Of a stretch of 20,398 nt of DNA, positions 1-7,102 are shown in pieces. This DNA comes from Desulfobacterales bacterium (GTDB lineage Bacteria > Desulfobacterota > Desulfobacteria > Desulfobacterales > JASFBJ01). How positions within the stretch are numbered: the stretch's first letter is position 1; every line of letters begins with the position of its first letter. A program made the translations under genes and the position numbers. The notes under the pieces were generated by a model. The model was not told the DNA's origin. It saw only the letters and a list, made by a program, of their open reading frames with translations, and searched no databases. The stretch lies in assembly GCA_030149585.1 (NCBI GenBank), contig JASFBJ010000022.1, positions 1 through 20,398 on the forward strand, in the 5' to 3' direction.

Positions 1-1
1 G

Positions 2-760
2 CATGAAGCTCTTGACCAGGTTGTGGCAAATCTTGATGAACAAGGCTGGAGTACTGTCACCTATTGCTGGGGATGTACTGTCCGGGATGAGTTCAGCCAT
101 TTAGCCTATATTGACGGAACTTCAAAACTGGCTGTCGTTGATAAGGATGCTTTTATAAAACATGTTAAGGAGATGCCGGAAGATTTTGATAAATTTCATG
201 ACCTTGTTTTAAGTTCCGGCCGGGGTAAATCCGGTCCTGAAATGCTGGCCTGGTGGCGGAAAAAGCGCAGAGATCTGGTTAAAGTTCTTGAACCACTTGA
301 TCCAAAAGACCGTTTGCCCTGGTACGGGCCTTCCATGAGTGCCAAATCTTTTGCCACTGCCAGGTTGATGGAAACCTGGATGCATGGCCATGATATCGTG
401 GATATCCTTAAAGCAGATCGGCCTGTAACTGATCGGCTGCAGCATATCGTACATCTTGGTGTTGTAACCCTTGGCTGGAGCTACGTCACGAATCAGTTGG
501 AGGTGCCAAAGGTACCGGTCAGGGTTGAATTAACCAGCCCCTCAGGAAAACTGTGGACATGGGGCCCTGAAAACGCTGATAATCTGGTGCGCGGTTCAGC
601 GGAAGCCTTTTGTCTGGTGGTAGGCCGCAGAAGAAATATTGCAGACACCAGTTTAGAAGTTAAAGGTGAAGTGGCAAAACAGTGGATGGAGATCGGCCAG
701 ATTTTTGCCGGACCAGCCGAAGAAGCGCCTAAGGCCGGGGCATTCCCAAAGATGATATAG
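2..760 (+). CDS. TIGR03084/DinB-like metal-binding protein, 5' truncated by window edge
   Basis: The frame is open from base 2 and runs to TAG at 758-760. The first visible residues (HEALDQVVANL) already look like the first helix of the family, so the true start lies a little upstream of the window and the GTG at 23 is probably internal. The protein resembles the TIGR03084 branch of the DinB/mycothiol-dependent maleylpyruvate isomerase superfamily. It has a helical N-terminal domain with candidate metal-ligand histidines in EFSHLAYID (about residue 33 of the visible part) and METWMHGHD (about 128 and 130), then a smaller C-terminal alpha/beta domain. The superfamily includes thiol-dependent transferases and isomerases; the function of this branch is not known to me and I assign none. 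It converges on the hydrolase gene with 19 bp between stop codons. Confidence 0.75.
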   Translation, partial: HEALDQVVANLDEQGWSTVTYCWGCTVRDEFSHLAYIDGTSKLAVVDKDAFIKHVKEMPEDFDKFHDLVLSSGRGKSGPEMLAWWRKKRRDLVKVLEPLDPKDRLPWYGPSMSAKSFATARLMETWMHGHDIVDILKADRPVTDRLQHIVHLGVVTLGWSYVTNQLEVPKVPVRVELTSPSGKLWTWGPENADNLVRGSAEAFCLVVGRRRNIADTSLEVKGEVAKQWMEIGQIFAGPAEEAPKAGAFPKMI

Positions 761-785
761 ACAATCTATAGTTTGTAGTCTATAG
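756..785. terminator. Possible weak bidirectional terminator between convergent genes
   Basis: An inverted repeat TATAGAC (756-762) / GTCTATA (778-784) spans the short gap between convergent genes, and a nested CTATAG pair (766-771, 780-785) offers an alternative stem. Each arm contains the stop codon of one flanking gene. The stems are AT-rich and followed only by CTTTT on the plus strand, so intrinsic termination is uncertain. Confidence 0.3.
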
Positions 786-1622
786 CTTTTCAAATAAAAA
801 TTTTTCCACTGCCTTTTGAAATTTATCAGGTGCATCAGTTAAAACAGAATGGGTGGCATAAGGGATTTCAACCAGCCTGCTGGTTATGATTCTTTTTTCC
901 ATTTCCCGGGCCGCCTCTTTGCTCATGACCCTGCTTTCCGTGCCCCGCACAATCAAAGTCGGACAGCTTATTTTTTGCAGGATTGAATTCAGATTATATT
1001 GATCAAAATGATGAAATACTTCCAGATCGCAGCGCCGGTAAAATTTGCTGTTTTGTTTTTTTTTCAGAGCTTTGTCTGCCAGATTAAGAAGTATTTTTTC
1101 AGCAGCATAGGGACTGGCTTTGCGTAATATTTTAGAAAACTCTTCAACACAAGAGTAGCTGTGAGGCAAAGTATCAAAAAGGCCGTGAAGATAGTCGCGA
1201 TTCCATTCCGGTGGCTTTGGATTTATATCCACATGCACAAGATAGCTTATAAGTTCAGGGTTTTCAGCAGCAAAACTTGTGGCATGCAAGGCTCCCATGG
1301 AGTGGCCGATCAAAATTATTTTTGTTAATTTAAGACCTTTAATAACTGCGTCTATATCCCCTACATAATCTTTACAACTATAGGATGCAGGTCTGGCCCA
1401 ATCGCTTTTGCCATGACCTCTTTGATCCAGGGCAAGAATTTTGAAATGGTTTGCAGCAAATGACGCAAAATCCTGCCAAATATGGGCATCATCACCTGTA
1501 CCGTGAAGAAGCAGCATAACCGGCTCTTTTTTTACATTCCATTCCAGATAGTGCAGACGCAGGCCATTAACCATGATATATTGAGAATGCGCATTTGCTG
1601 CCAAAAGATCCCCCTTTTCCAC
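780..1622 (-). CDS. Alpha/beta hydrolase
   Basis: A 280-residue single-domain alpha/beta hydrolase. Visible landmarks are the oxyanion-hole loop LLLHGTGD (37-44), LDQRGHGKSDW (65-75), the nucleophile elbow GHSMG with Ser108, an acidic residue in VRGTES (Glu229, the usual position of the triad acid) and the catalytic His258 in YATHSVLTDAPDKF. There is no signal peptide, so it is probably cytosolic. The family covers esterases, lactonases, C-C hydrolases and epoxide hydrolases; substrate cannot be read from sequence, but ester, thioester or ring-cleavage product hydrolysis would suit the locus. The start is GTG at 1622 with AGGA 10 nt upstream; in-frame TTG and ATG codons within the next 17 residues are alternatives. 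It lies 295 bp downstream of the CoA-transferase operon on the same strand, so it may be transcribed separately. Confidence 0.85.
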   Translation of the reverse strand: MEKGDLLAANAHSQYIMVNGLRLHYLEWNVKKEPVMLLLHGTGDDAHIWQDFASFAANHFKILALDQRGHGKSDWARPASYSCKDYVGDIDAVIKGLKLTKIILIGHSMGALHATSFAAENPELISYLVHVDINPKPPEWNRDYLHGLFDTLPHSYSCVEEFSKILRKASPYAAEKILLNLADKALKKKQNSKFYRRCDLEVFHHFDQYNLNSILQKISCPTLIVRGTESRVMSKEAAREMEKRIITSRLVEIPYATHSVLTDAPDKFQKAVEKFLFEKL

Positions 1623-1917
1623 TAAGGTATTTTCCTGAAAATAAACTACCCTGTCAGAGGATCAATGAGGACATCCCATTTAGGCAGTAGAGACGATGCA
1701 TGCATCGTCTCTACACGCTAATCCCACAGGTCGAAATGTTGACAAATGAGTTTTATTTATAAAGGGTAGAATATTTTCAGTAAAGTCCCTAACACCCTCT
1801 CTTTTTTCCTTATAACCTTCCTATGCATGGCTTGCCGAATTATCTTATTTTAGGGTTCGGTAAAAATAATTTTATATCTTAAGCGCCGATGCATTCAGCC
1901 TGGCTGCGTTGCGAAAG
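1623..1917. other. Gene-free interval with repeat-like sequence
   Basis: This 295-bp stretch separates the CoA-transferase beta gene from the hydrolase gene. I see no coding frame with a credible start. It contains a perfect 28-bp palindrome (1687-1714), a loose inverted repeat CCGAA/TTCGG around 1834-1860, and a GC-richer stretch at about 1880-1916 with the small palindrome CAGCCTGGCTG. The GC-richer stretch differs in composition from its surroundings and may be a fragment of a dispersed intergenic repeat; that is inference. Confidence 0.5.
1687..1714. repeat. Perfect 28-bp palindrome (REP-like)
   Basis: The sequence is identical to its own reverse complement over 28 bp: arm GTAGAGACGATGCA (1687-1700) followed by its exact complement (1701-1714). 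Palindromes of the form GTAGAGACG...CGTCTCTAC are familiar as dispersed intergenic repeats in several bacterial groups (family knowledge from memory). There is no T-run on either side, so it is not a classical terminator, though the hairpin could stabilise or process a transcript end. Confidence 0.75.
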
Positions 1918-2712
1918 CTATGATTTAGAGTTTTTCATTTTGCGAAGAATACCAAAACAATCTATTTCATTTCTTAAAATATTTAATTCTTCTTTTGTGG
2001 GTGGAATTGTTTCACTTATATTATCCGGCATAATCAGCTTGAAACCGGTATTTTTCTGAACCTCTCCGGGAGTTATTCCAGGATGATAAGATTTTAATCT
2101 CATCCTTTTAGTCTCTTTATCAAAATCCATTACAGCGATTGGAGTAATTACCAGAACAGGACCTACTCCTTCAGGTATTCCAGCCTTGGTTTTTGAATCA
2201 CCTCCGTAATAATGCCCGACTCCGGTAAGAAAATCCAGCTTTTCTACCATTGTATATGGTTTATGATCATTCATATAGGCAAAAAGCTTAATCGGCAAAG
2301 CACTTACGGTCGGCAAAGCCGCACAGCCTGGGCCGCGAAATTTGGGCTTTTTATAATCACCTATGGACGTTAAATTTGAATTGCCGTAGGGATCAATTTG
2401 AATGCCGCCCCAAAAGAAAAAATCATAGTGGGGAATAGCGTAAAAAAAGGCTTCATTCATATGCAAAACAGCTTCAGCCCCTGTGATGTTGCGATAATCA
2501 GTGGATGATTCATACAGCGGTCCTGTGGGATTTAAAAAACTTGAGGCACTGCACCACCAGTTTAAGTTGGGAGCATGGGTTAATCGAGCCAGTTTGCAGG
2601 CAGCCATGGGAATTTGTGAATAAGCTCCCATCTCACCTGTTTCCCCATCTACCAGCTCTCGCGAAAGGACTATGGCCATTAACTCGCTGGGAGTATATTC
2701 ATCAGCAAACAT
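1918..2712 (-). CDS. CoA-transferase family I, beta subunit (GctB/IpdB-like)
   Basis: A 264-residue beta subunit of the family I CoA-transferase fold, partner of the gene just upstream. Conserved blocks are GEMGAYSQIPMAACKLARLTHAPN (27-49, shown in part), WGGIQIDPYGNSNLTSIGDY (101-120) and a C-terminal YHPGITPGEVQ (209-219). In true family I transferases the beta subunit supplies a Glu that carries CoA; aligning on the APN block, that position here is Ser55 (context WWCSASSF). IpdB of Mycobacterium also lacks this Glu, and IpdAB is a ring-opening hydrolase rather than a transferase, so an IpdAB-like C-C hydrolase role is a reasonable alternative to CoA transfer. I chose ATG at 2712 because AGGAG lies 6 nt upstream; a GTG at 2739 would add nine residues but has no comparable site. 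Last gene of the operon, 29 bp after the alpha subunit. Confidence 0.85.
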   Translation of the reverse strand: MFADEYTPSELMAIVLSRELVDGETGEMGAYSQIPMAACKLARLTHAPNLNWWCSASSFLNPTGPLYESSTDYRNITGAEAVLHMNEAFFYAIPHYDFFFWGGIQIDPYGNSNLTSIGDYKKPKFRGPGCAALPTVSALPIKLFAYMNDHKPYTMVEKLDFLTGVGHYYGGDSKTKAGIPEGVGPVLVITPIAVMDFDKETKRMRLKSYHPGITPGEVQKNTGFKLIMPDNISETIPPTKEELNILRNEIDCFGILRKMKNSKS

Positions 2713-2718
2713 GTTTTT

Positions 2719-2723
2719 CTCCT
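2719..2723 (-). promoter_or_regulatory. Ribosome binding site fixing the beta-subunit start
   Basis: AGGAG on the minus strand, 6 nt before ATG at 2712. It supports this ATG over the in-frame GTG at 2739. Confidence 0.75.
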
Positions 2724-2741
2724 TTTCTCTCAGCAACACGG

Positions 2742-3635
2742 TTAATAGATCTTTAATTCAAATAATTTTCTCACACCACCGATTTTTTCCAGGTATTCTT
2801 CATTATCTTTGACACTGTATACATATTTATCAAGATATGCACGGTACTTTTTGGGATCTTTAGCGCATTTAACATAATATTTAATATGCTCTTCATCCTG
2901 GATATAATAGGCATGTGAAGAAAAGGGGTGAGTACCGCATGGAATCCGCACTATCGCATCCACCAGAGTTGAAGGAATGGTGGTTTTGAAAGGATCTTTA
3001 GTAATAAATTCATGGGGAATGATCTCTTCAACACTGATAATTACTTTTTTGGCAGCTGAAGCAATCAGTTCATCCATAAAGACTGATCCGCCATGTTGAA
3101 TATTGCCATAGCAATCCGCCCGTTGGGCATGCAGCAAAGCCACATCCGGTTGAATCGGGGGCACAGCAACTAAGGGTTTATTGCTTATTGGATCATTGAA
3201 TACTTTTAAAAACGGGTTTACTTTAAGCATGTCGGAACCTAATCCACCCATGGTAATTTCACATGGCAGTTTAGCAACAGCAGCCCGGTATCCGCAAACA
3301 ATCGTATTTTCATCAAAATCATAATTTTTGATTTCATCGTCCATAATTTTACGCTGATAGTTGGGCATTACAGGACCAAGCGCTTCAGCGCCGCAGTAGG
3401 CTGAATAGATGGTGGTTGCCTGGCCTGATCCAATAAGCATATCAGCCTCTATGCTGCCCCCCGGCGGGGTAGAGATAATCGTAAGATCACCTGTTTTCCT
3501 TCTTACCAGTTCTCTTACCATGGCCATTGGATGGTTGTGGATCATAAAACCGCCCAGGGCCACAAATGATCCTTTGGTGATCCAGGAAAGGGCCTCTTCG
3601 ATGCCGACAATCTTTTCTTTTCTTTTCGGATACAT
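2742..3635 (-). CDS. CoA-transferase family I, alpha subunit (GctA/IpdA-like)
   Basis: A 297-residue alpha subunit of the family I CoA-transferase fold, with an N-terminal glycine-rich block KGSFVALGGFMIHNHPMAMVREL (21-43, partial), FDENTIVCGYRAAVAKLP (107-124), GGLGSD (130-135), QRADCYGNIQHGG (171-183) and VEEIIP (202-207). The DEN...CGYRAA..LP segment, including Glu109, resembles the segment of Mycobacterium IpdA that carries an important glutamate (from memory). With the next gene it should form an alpha-beta heterodimer or heterotetramer that moves CoA between carboxylates or hydrolyses a cyclic beta-keto acyl-CoA. ATG at 3635 follows AAGGTG by 6 nt; a GTG three codons earlier lies inside that site and is less likely. 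It sits 61 bp after carboxyltransferase A and 29 bp before the beta subunit. Glutaconate CoA-transferase is the main alternative reading. Confidence 0.87.
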   Translation of the reverse strand: MYPKRKEKIVGIEEALSWITKGSFVALGGFMIHNHPMAMVRELVRRKTGDLTIISTPPGGSIEADMLIGSGQATTIYSAYCGAEALGPVMPNYQRKIMDDEIKNYDFDENTIVCGYRAAVAKLPCEITMGGLGSDMLKVNPFLKVFNDPISNKPLVAVPPIQPDVALLHAQRADCYGNIQHGGSVFMDELIASAAKKVIISVEEIIPHEFITKDPFKTTIPSTLVDAIVRIPCGTHPFSSHAYYIQDEEHIKYYVKCAKDPKKYRAYLDKYVYSVKDNEEYLEKIGGVRKLFELKIY

Positions 3636-3641
3636 AATTAA

Positions 3642-3647
3642 CACCTT
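3642..3647 (-). promoter_or_regulatory. Ribosome binding site fixing the alpha-subunit start
   Basis: AAGGTG on the minus strand ends 6 nt before ATG at 3635. The alternative GTG start at 3644 is part of this motif, so it probably serves as the binding site rather than as initiator. Confidence 0.65.
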
Positions 3648-3696
3648 TTCCGTTTATGTTGATATGTGGCAGACCATGATGTCCAAACCAAGGTCG

Positions 3697-5253
3697 TCAG
3701 ACCGGAGACGTACCGTGTGTTTTGGCCCTGGGCAAAAATGTTTCTTTTTTGTTTTTTGCAATTTCCAGACCCTCAATAATTTTTTTGCGGGTATCTTTTG
3801 GTTCAATTATTTCATCAACAACGTGAGCCGTCCAGCTTTCAGCTACTTCAAACACATCAATTTTTTCCCGAGAACGGTTCAGATAACCTTCGTAGGCGTC
3901 ATTTTCAAGCCCCATATCAAGTTCGTTTTTCAAATTAAAGGTAGATGCCTGTACTGCGAATCTGGCGACAGGCCAGCTAAAACAGACATCAACTCCCATT
4001 CCCCGACTGCCTCCCATAATCATACTTCCTGCATCAGCGTAAGCTTCCCGCAAAACAACCGAAACTTTCGGAATTGTTGAGGTAGCATAAAGATCTAATA
4101 TTTTACCAATATGTCTTAAAAGCCCGATTTCCTCCTGCTCCTGGCCCGGTACATAGGCCGAGGTATCCACCAGACAGACCAACGGCAGATTATAGGCGTC
4201 TAAAACCTGGAGAAATTTATAATATTTATCGCAAGAATCAATCTCCAGAATACTGCCCGGTCTGGAGCGATTACAAGCTACAAGGCCAACCGCCTGTCCG
4301 TTAAAATGGCAAAAGCAGGTGATTAGATTGGGGGCATAGGTCTCCTTGATATCAAAATATTTTCCATCATCAACAATTTCTTTAATAACCTGATACATAT
4401 CATAGCTTTGGTCAAATTGATCAGGGACGATTTCAACCAGATCGGCAACTTCCCGTTCCGGACTGTCGCTGGTTGGCATTAGGGGAGGCATTTCCCGATA
4501 ATTGGCAGGAAGATAAGTCAAAAGTTTGCGCACTTTTTTAATATTATCCTCATCGTTTTCGCCTACCACATCACATGTTCCACTATATTTCATATGATAA
4601 TCCGCGCCACCAACATCCGCGCTGATTTTTTCAGAAGTCGCGGCCTCTGTCATTCTAGGACCCCCCAGCCAAAGATTAGAAGTTCCTCTGCTCATAAAAA
4701 GAAAATCACATAAAACAGGGGCATAGGCCTGACCTGCTATACAAGGCCCCATCAGAGCGGTAATCTGGGGAATCAAACCGGAATAACGGGAGATCAGGGC
4801 AAAATACCAGTCTACACCGGCTGTTGGAAGATCAGTATAGCCCAAACGCCCGCCGGATGAATCAAGAAGCCAGACCATGGGAATTCCCCACTGGGCAGCC
4901 ATATTGATAAGCTGAGCGCATTTTTGGATGTGCTGGGTTCCCAAAGAACCTCCAAGAACTGTAAAATCACTTGCATAAACAGCTGTCAAACGCCCATCAA
5001 CTTTTGCTGTTCCAATAATGGCACCATCACAGGGAGCGTCTGATTTGCGGCCGTCTATTCTATATCCGGTGGTTTGAACACATGAACCAAGTTCTTTAAA
5101 AGTGCCGGGATCAATGAGGCAGTCAATTCTTTCCCTGGCCGTCATTTTGCCTCTTTTATGCTGTCGGTCAATATGTTGCTGCCCCCCACCGATCAGATTT
5201 TTGTCTTGTATATCACGCAGTTTTTGAATTGCTGCATTCATTCTATCATTCAT
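3697..5253 (-). CDS. Acyl-CoA carboxyltransferase beta-subunit paralogue A (PccB/MmdA family)
   Basis: A 518-residue two-crotonase-domain carboxyltransferase, close to the usual 510-540 of PccB. N domain: GKMTARERIDCLIDPGTF (35-52), SDFTVLGGSLG (95-105), DSSGGR (131-136), GPCIAGQAYAPVLCDF (169-184), then LWLGGPRMTEAATSEKI with GGADYHMKYSG (215-225). C domain: IDSCDKYYKFLQVLDAYNLP (338-357), YVPGQEQEEIGLLRH (367-381) and YADAGSMIMGG (405-415). The family transfers CO2 between biotin and an acyl-CoA alpha carbon, or decarboxylates when coupled to a pump. The C-domain oxyanion loop, normally YGGA, is YADA here, and the usual DSGGAR is DSSGGR, so catalysis by a homomer is doubtful. ATG at 5253 has AAGGTGAT just upstream. 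It lies 55 bp after a second carboxyltransferase gene; a mixed complex is plausible. No biotin carboxylase or biotin carrier gene is nearby. Confidence 0.88.
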   Translation of the reverse strand: MNDRMNAAIQKLRDIQDKNLIGGGQQHIDRQHKRGKMTARERIDCLIDPGTFKELGSCVQTTGYRIDGRKSDAPCDGAIIGTAKVDGRLTAVYASDFTVLGGSLGTQHIQKCAQLINMAAQWGIPMVWLLDSSGGRLGYTDLPTAGVDWYFALISRYSGLIPQITALMGPCIAGQAYAPVLCDFLFMSRGTSNLWLGGPRMTEAATSEKISADVGGADYHMKYSGTCDVVGENDEDNIKKVRKLLTYLPANYREMPPLMPTSDSPEREVADLVEIVPDQFDQSYDMYQVIKEIVDDGKYFDIKETYAPNLITCFCHFNGQAVGLVACNRSRPGSILEIDSCDKYYKFLQVLDAYNLPLVCLVDTSAYVPGQEQEEIGLLRHIGKILDLYATSTIPKVSVVLREAYADAGSMIMGGSRGMGVDVCFSWPVARFAVQASTFNLKNELDMGLENDAYEGYLNRSREKIDVFEVAESWTAHVVDEIIEPKDTRKKIIEGLEIAKNKKETFLPRAKTHGTSPV

Positions 5254-5283
5254 AATATCACCTTTTGAAATATATTAATAATA

Positions 5284-5301
5284 ATGAGCAAATTAGCTCA
5301 T
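5284..5301. other. Inverted repeat between the two carboxyltransferase genes
   Basis: ATGAGC (5284-5289) and GCTCAT (5296-5301) form a perfect 6-bp stem with a 6-nt loop in the 55-bp intergenic gap. It could be an mRNA processing or stability hairpin that adjusts the ratio of the two subunits. No T-run follows, so it is unlikely to be a full terminator. Confidence 0.4.
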
Positions 5302-5308
5302 CCTTGGC

Positions 5309-6859
5309 CTATGCTGGTTTAATGGAACGTTTTTTCTCAGGATAGCGCTCATATTTGGCAGCCAGGGATTTAAGAGCCTTTATGATCCTGGGGCGTGTCT
5401 GGCGCGGGTCAATTACTTCATGCACTGTATAGTAGGCTGTCCAGGCTTTGGCCATGTTCAACACACTAAATTGTTCCTTTAAAATACTTAAGTAGCCGTT
5501 AAAAACCTCGTCAAACTTACCTGCTTCTTTGGCTTTGGCCAGTTCTTTGTGGAAAATTGCGTGAACCACGGTTTCCGGCCCTGTGGGGGCTAACTCCATA
5601 GAGGGCCAGCCGAAAATATAATCAGGGCTCATCCGAATACAACCCATGACAATATTGGCTCCGCCATAGGATCTTCGTAAAACCATAGTTATTTTAGGAC
5701 TGGTTACCTGGGCATAGGAGTGCAAAAGTTTGGCTCCATGCCGGATAACGCCCATCCTCTCCCAGCGATCTCCAGGAGGAAAAGCTGTTGTATCTACCAA
5801 AGTAATCAAAGGGATATTAAAAGCATCCAGAAAATTCATAAAACGATCATATTTATCCGAAGAATCCGGCTCGATAATACCGCTTAGCTCATCCGGGTTA
5901 TTGGCAACTATACCGCAAACCCGGCCGTCAAAACGACAAAATCCGGTTACCATATGATTGGCAAACTCATCCCCTAATTCAAAAAACTCCCCATTATCAA
6001 CAATCAGATCAATAATTTCGTGAATATCATAAGTAAATTTTGGGTTGTCCGGCAGGATATTCAAAAGAGCTTCCTCTGCCCTTTTTGGATCATCACTGCC
6101 TGATATTTGCAGTGGTTTTTCCCAGCAGCTTTGAGGCAGGAATTCTAATAATTCTTTACATTTTAAAATGGCTTGTTCATCACTATCAACAATAATATCG
6201 CATTGCCCGCTTTTTTCCATATGAAAGTCTGCATTGCCTGCGGATTTTGATTTTTTTTCCCCTCCAAGCCATAAAAATGACGTTTTGCGATTCATAATAA
6301 GGAAATCAGACAGCACCGGCACAACGGACGAAACTCCCACGGCCGGCCCCAGTATAAGTGAAATTCTGGGTATAATTCCTGATATTAAAGAGTAATTGCG
6401 CAAAAAAGTAGCCAGGCCGTTTAGTCCCATATTACCCTCTTTAATGCTGAGCCGTTCTCCGCCGGAATCAATTAAACCAATAATAGGAATCCGCATTCGG
6501 CCGGCCATCATTGTAATATCGGCTAGTTTCCAGGCAGCCTGATCACCCAGGGAACCTGATAAAACGGTAAAATCAAAGGCATATATCATTACCTGACGGC
6601 CGCTGATCTGGCCTGTGCCTGTAATCAGGGCGTCATTCGGACTGGGCCTGTCCTTACCGTCATAAGGTGCGCGGATATCTCTTATAAAAGAACCAAACTC
6701 ATCAAAACTGCCTGGATCAAGCAATAAATTAATGCGTTCCCGGGCAGTCAACTTTCCCATCTCATGCTGAAGGGCGATTTGTTGCGGCCCCCCTCCGACA
6801 ATACTCTCCTGATGCAATGCATCGTATTTAGTCAGATAACCGTCCATCCACTTTCCCAT
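5309..6859 (-). CDS. Acyl-CoA carboxyltransferase beta-subunit paralogue B (PccB/MmdA family)
   Basis: First gene of the minus-strand operon, 516 residues, with the same two-domain layout as its neighbour. N domain: MGKLTARERINLLLDPGSF (34-52), FDFTVLSGSLG (95-105), canonical-looking DSGGER (131-136), but GPAVGVSSVVP (171-181) in place of the usual GPCAGGAVYSP. The following segment is short, LWLGGEKKSKSAGNADFH (197-213), missing the TGPD...TGE...EELGG stretch. C domain: IEPDSSDKYDRFMNFLDAFN (329-348), PPGDRWERMGVIRHGAKLL (361-379) and an intact YGGANIVMG (398-406). Ile403 falls where Asp422 of Streptomyces PccB helps set acyl-chain preference (numbering from memory). ATG at 6859 follows AGGAGG by 7 nt. 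Expected role is carboxyl transfer to or from an acyl-CoA, probably in complex with the downstream paralogue. Substrate unknown. Confidence 0.88.
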   Translation of the reverse strand: MGKWMDGYLTKYDALHQESIVGGGPQQIALQHEMGKLTARERINLLLDPGSFDEFGSFIRDIRAPYDGKDRPSPNDALITGTGQISGRQVMIYAFDFTVLSGSLGDQAAWKLADITMMAGRMRIPIIGLIDSGGERLSIKEGNMGLNGLATFLRNYSLISGIIPRISLILGPAVGVSSVVPVLSDFLIMNRKTSFLWLGGEKKSKSAGNADFHMEKSGQCDIIVDSDEQAILKCKELLEFLPQSCWEKPLQISGSDDPKRAEEALLNILPDNPKFTYDIHEIIDLIVDNGEFFELGDEFANHMVTGFCRFDGRVCGIVANNPDELSGIIEPDSSDKYDRFMNFLDAFNIPLITLVDTTAFPPGDRWERMGVIRHGAKLLHSYAQVTSPKITMVLRRSYGGANIVMGCIRMSPDYIFGWPSMELAPTGPETVVHAIFHKELAKAKEAGKFDEVFNGYLSILKEQFSVLNMAKAWTAYYTVHEVIDPRQTRPRIIKALKSLAAKYERYPEKKRSIKPA

Positions 6860-6898
6860 ACCGGATCCTCCTTAATATTAGTTATAAATACTGTTTTT

Positions 6899-6926
6899 AA
6901 AACAACATATAGAAAATAGTTGTTTT
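6899..6926. promoter_or_regulatory. Palindromic operator candidate for the carboxyltransferase operon
   Basis: AAAACAAC (6899-6906) and GTTGTTTT (6919-6926) are perfect 8-bp inverted arms separated by 12 bp. The element begins directly after the candidate minus-strand -10, where a bound repressor would block initiation; as RNA it could instead be a leader hairpin. It is unlike the palindromes near tetR, so a different regulator is implied. Confidence 0.5.
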
Positions 6927-6956
6927 TTTATAAAAAGTGCTTCATGTTTAAGGCAA
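6927..6956 (-). promoter_or_regulatory. Candidate promoter for the carboxyltransferase/CoA-transferase operon
   Basis: Read on the minus strand: -35 TTGCCT (6951-6956), 18-bp spacer, -10 TATAAA (6927-6932), a sigma70-type match of moderate quality. It lies about 70 bp before the ATG of paralogue B. Confidence 0.45.
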
Positions 6957-7102
6957 TATGATTTTATAATTTAGAAGCAAAATAACCACCCTTAATGAAT
7001 GAAATATATTCAGATACTAAATAAATGTCAAGATAAAAATAGAATCATCTGATTTACCAGGCCGTTAAAAAGCATTATTTTAGAAAAAATATATGCGCGA
7101 TC

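Noticed and set aside
3691..3702. Short GGTC/GACC hairpin at the carboxyltransferase stop codon
   Set aside because: A 4-bp stem without a T-run is not enough to call a terminator or regulatory element.
3409..4080. Open plus-strand frame of 223 codons antisense to the CoA-transferase alpha and carboxyltransferase genes
   Set aside because: It lies across two well-supported genes on the other strand, resembles no family and is compositionally odd (many Phe, His, Ser). It is a shadow frame.
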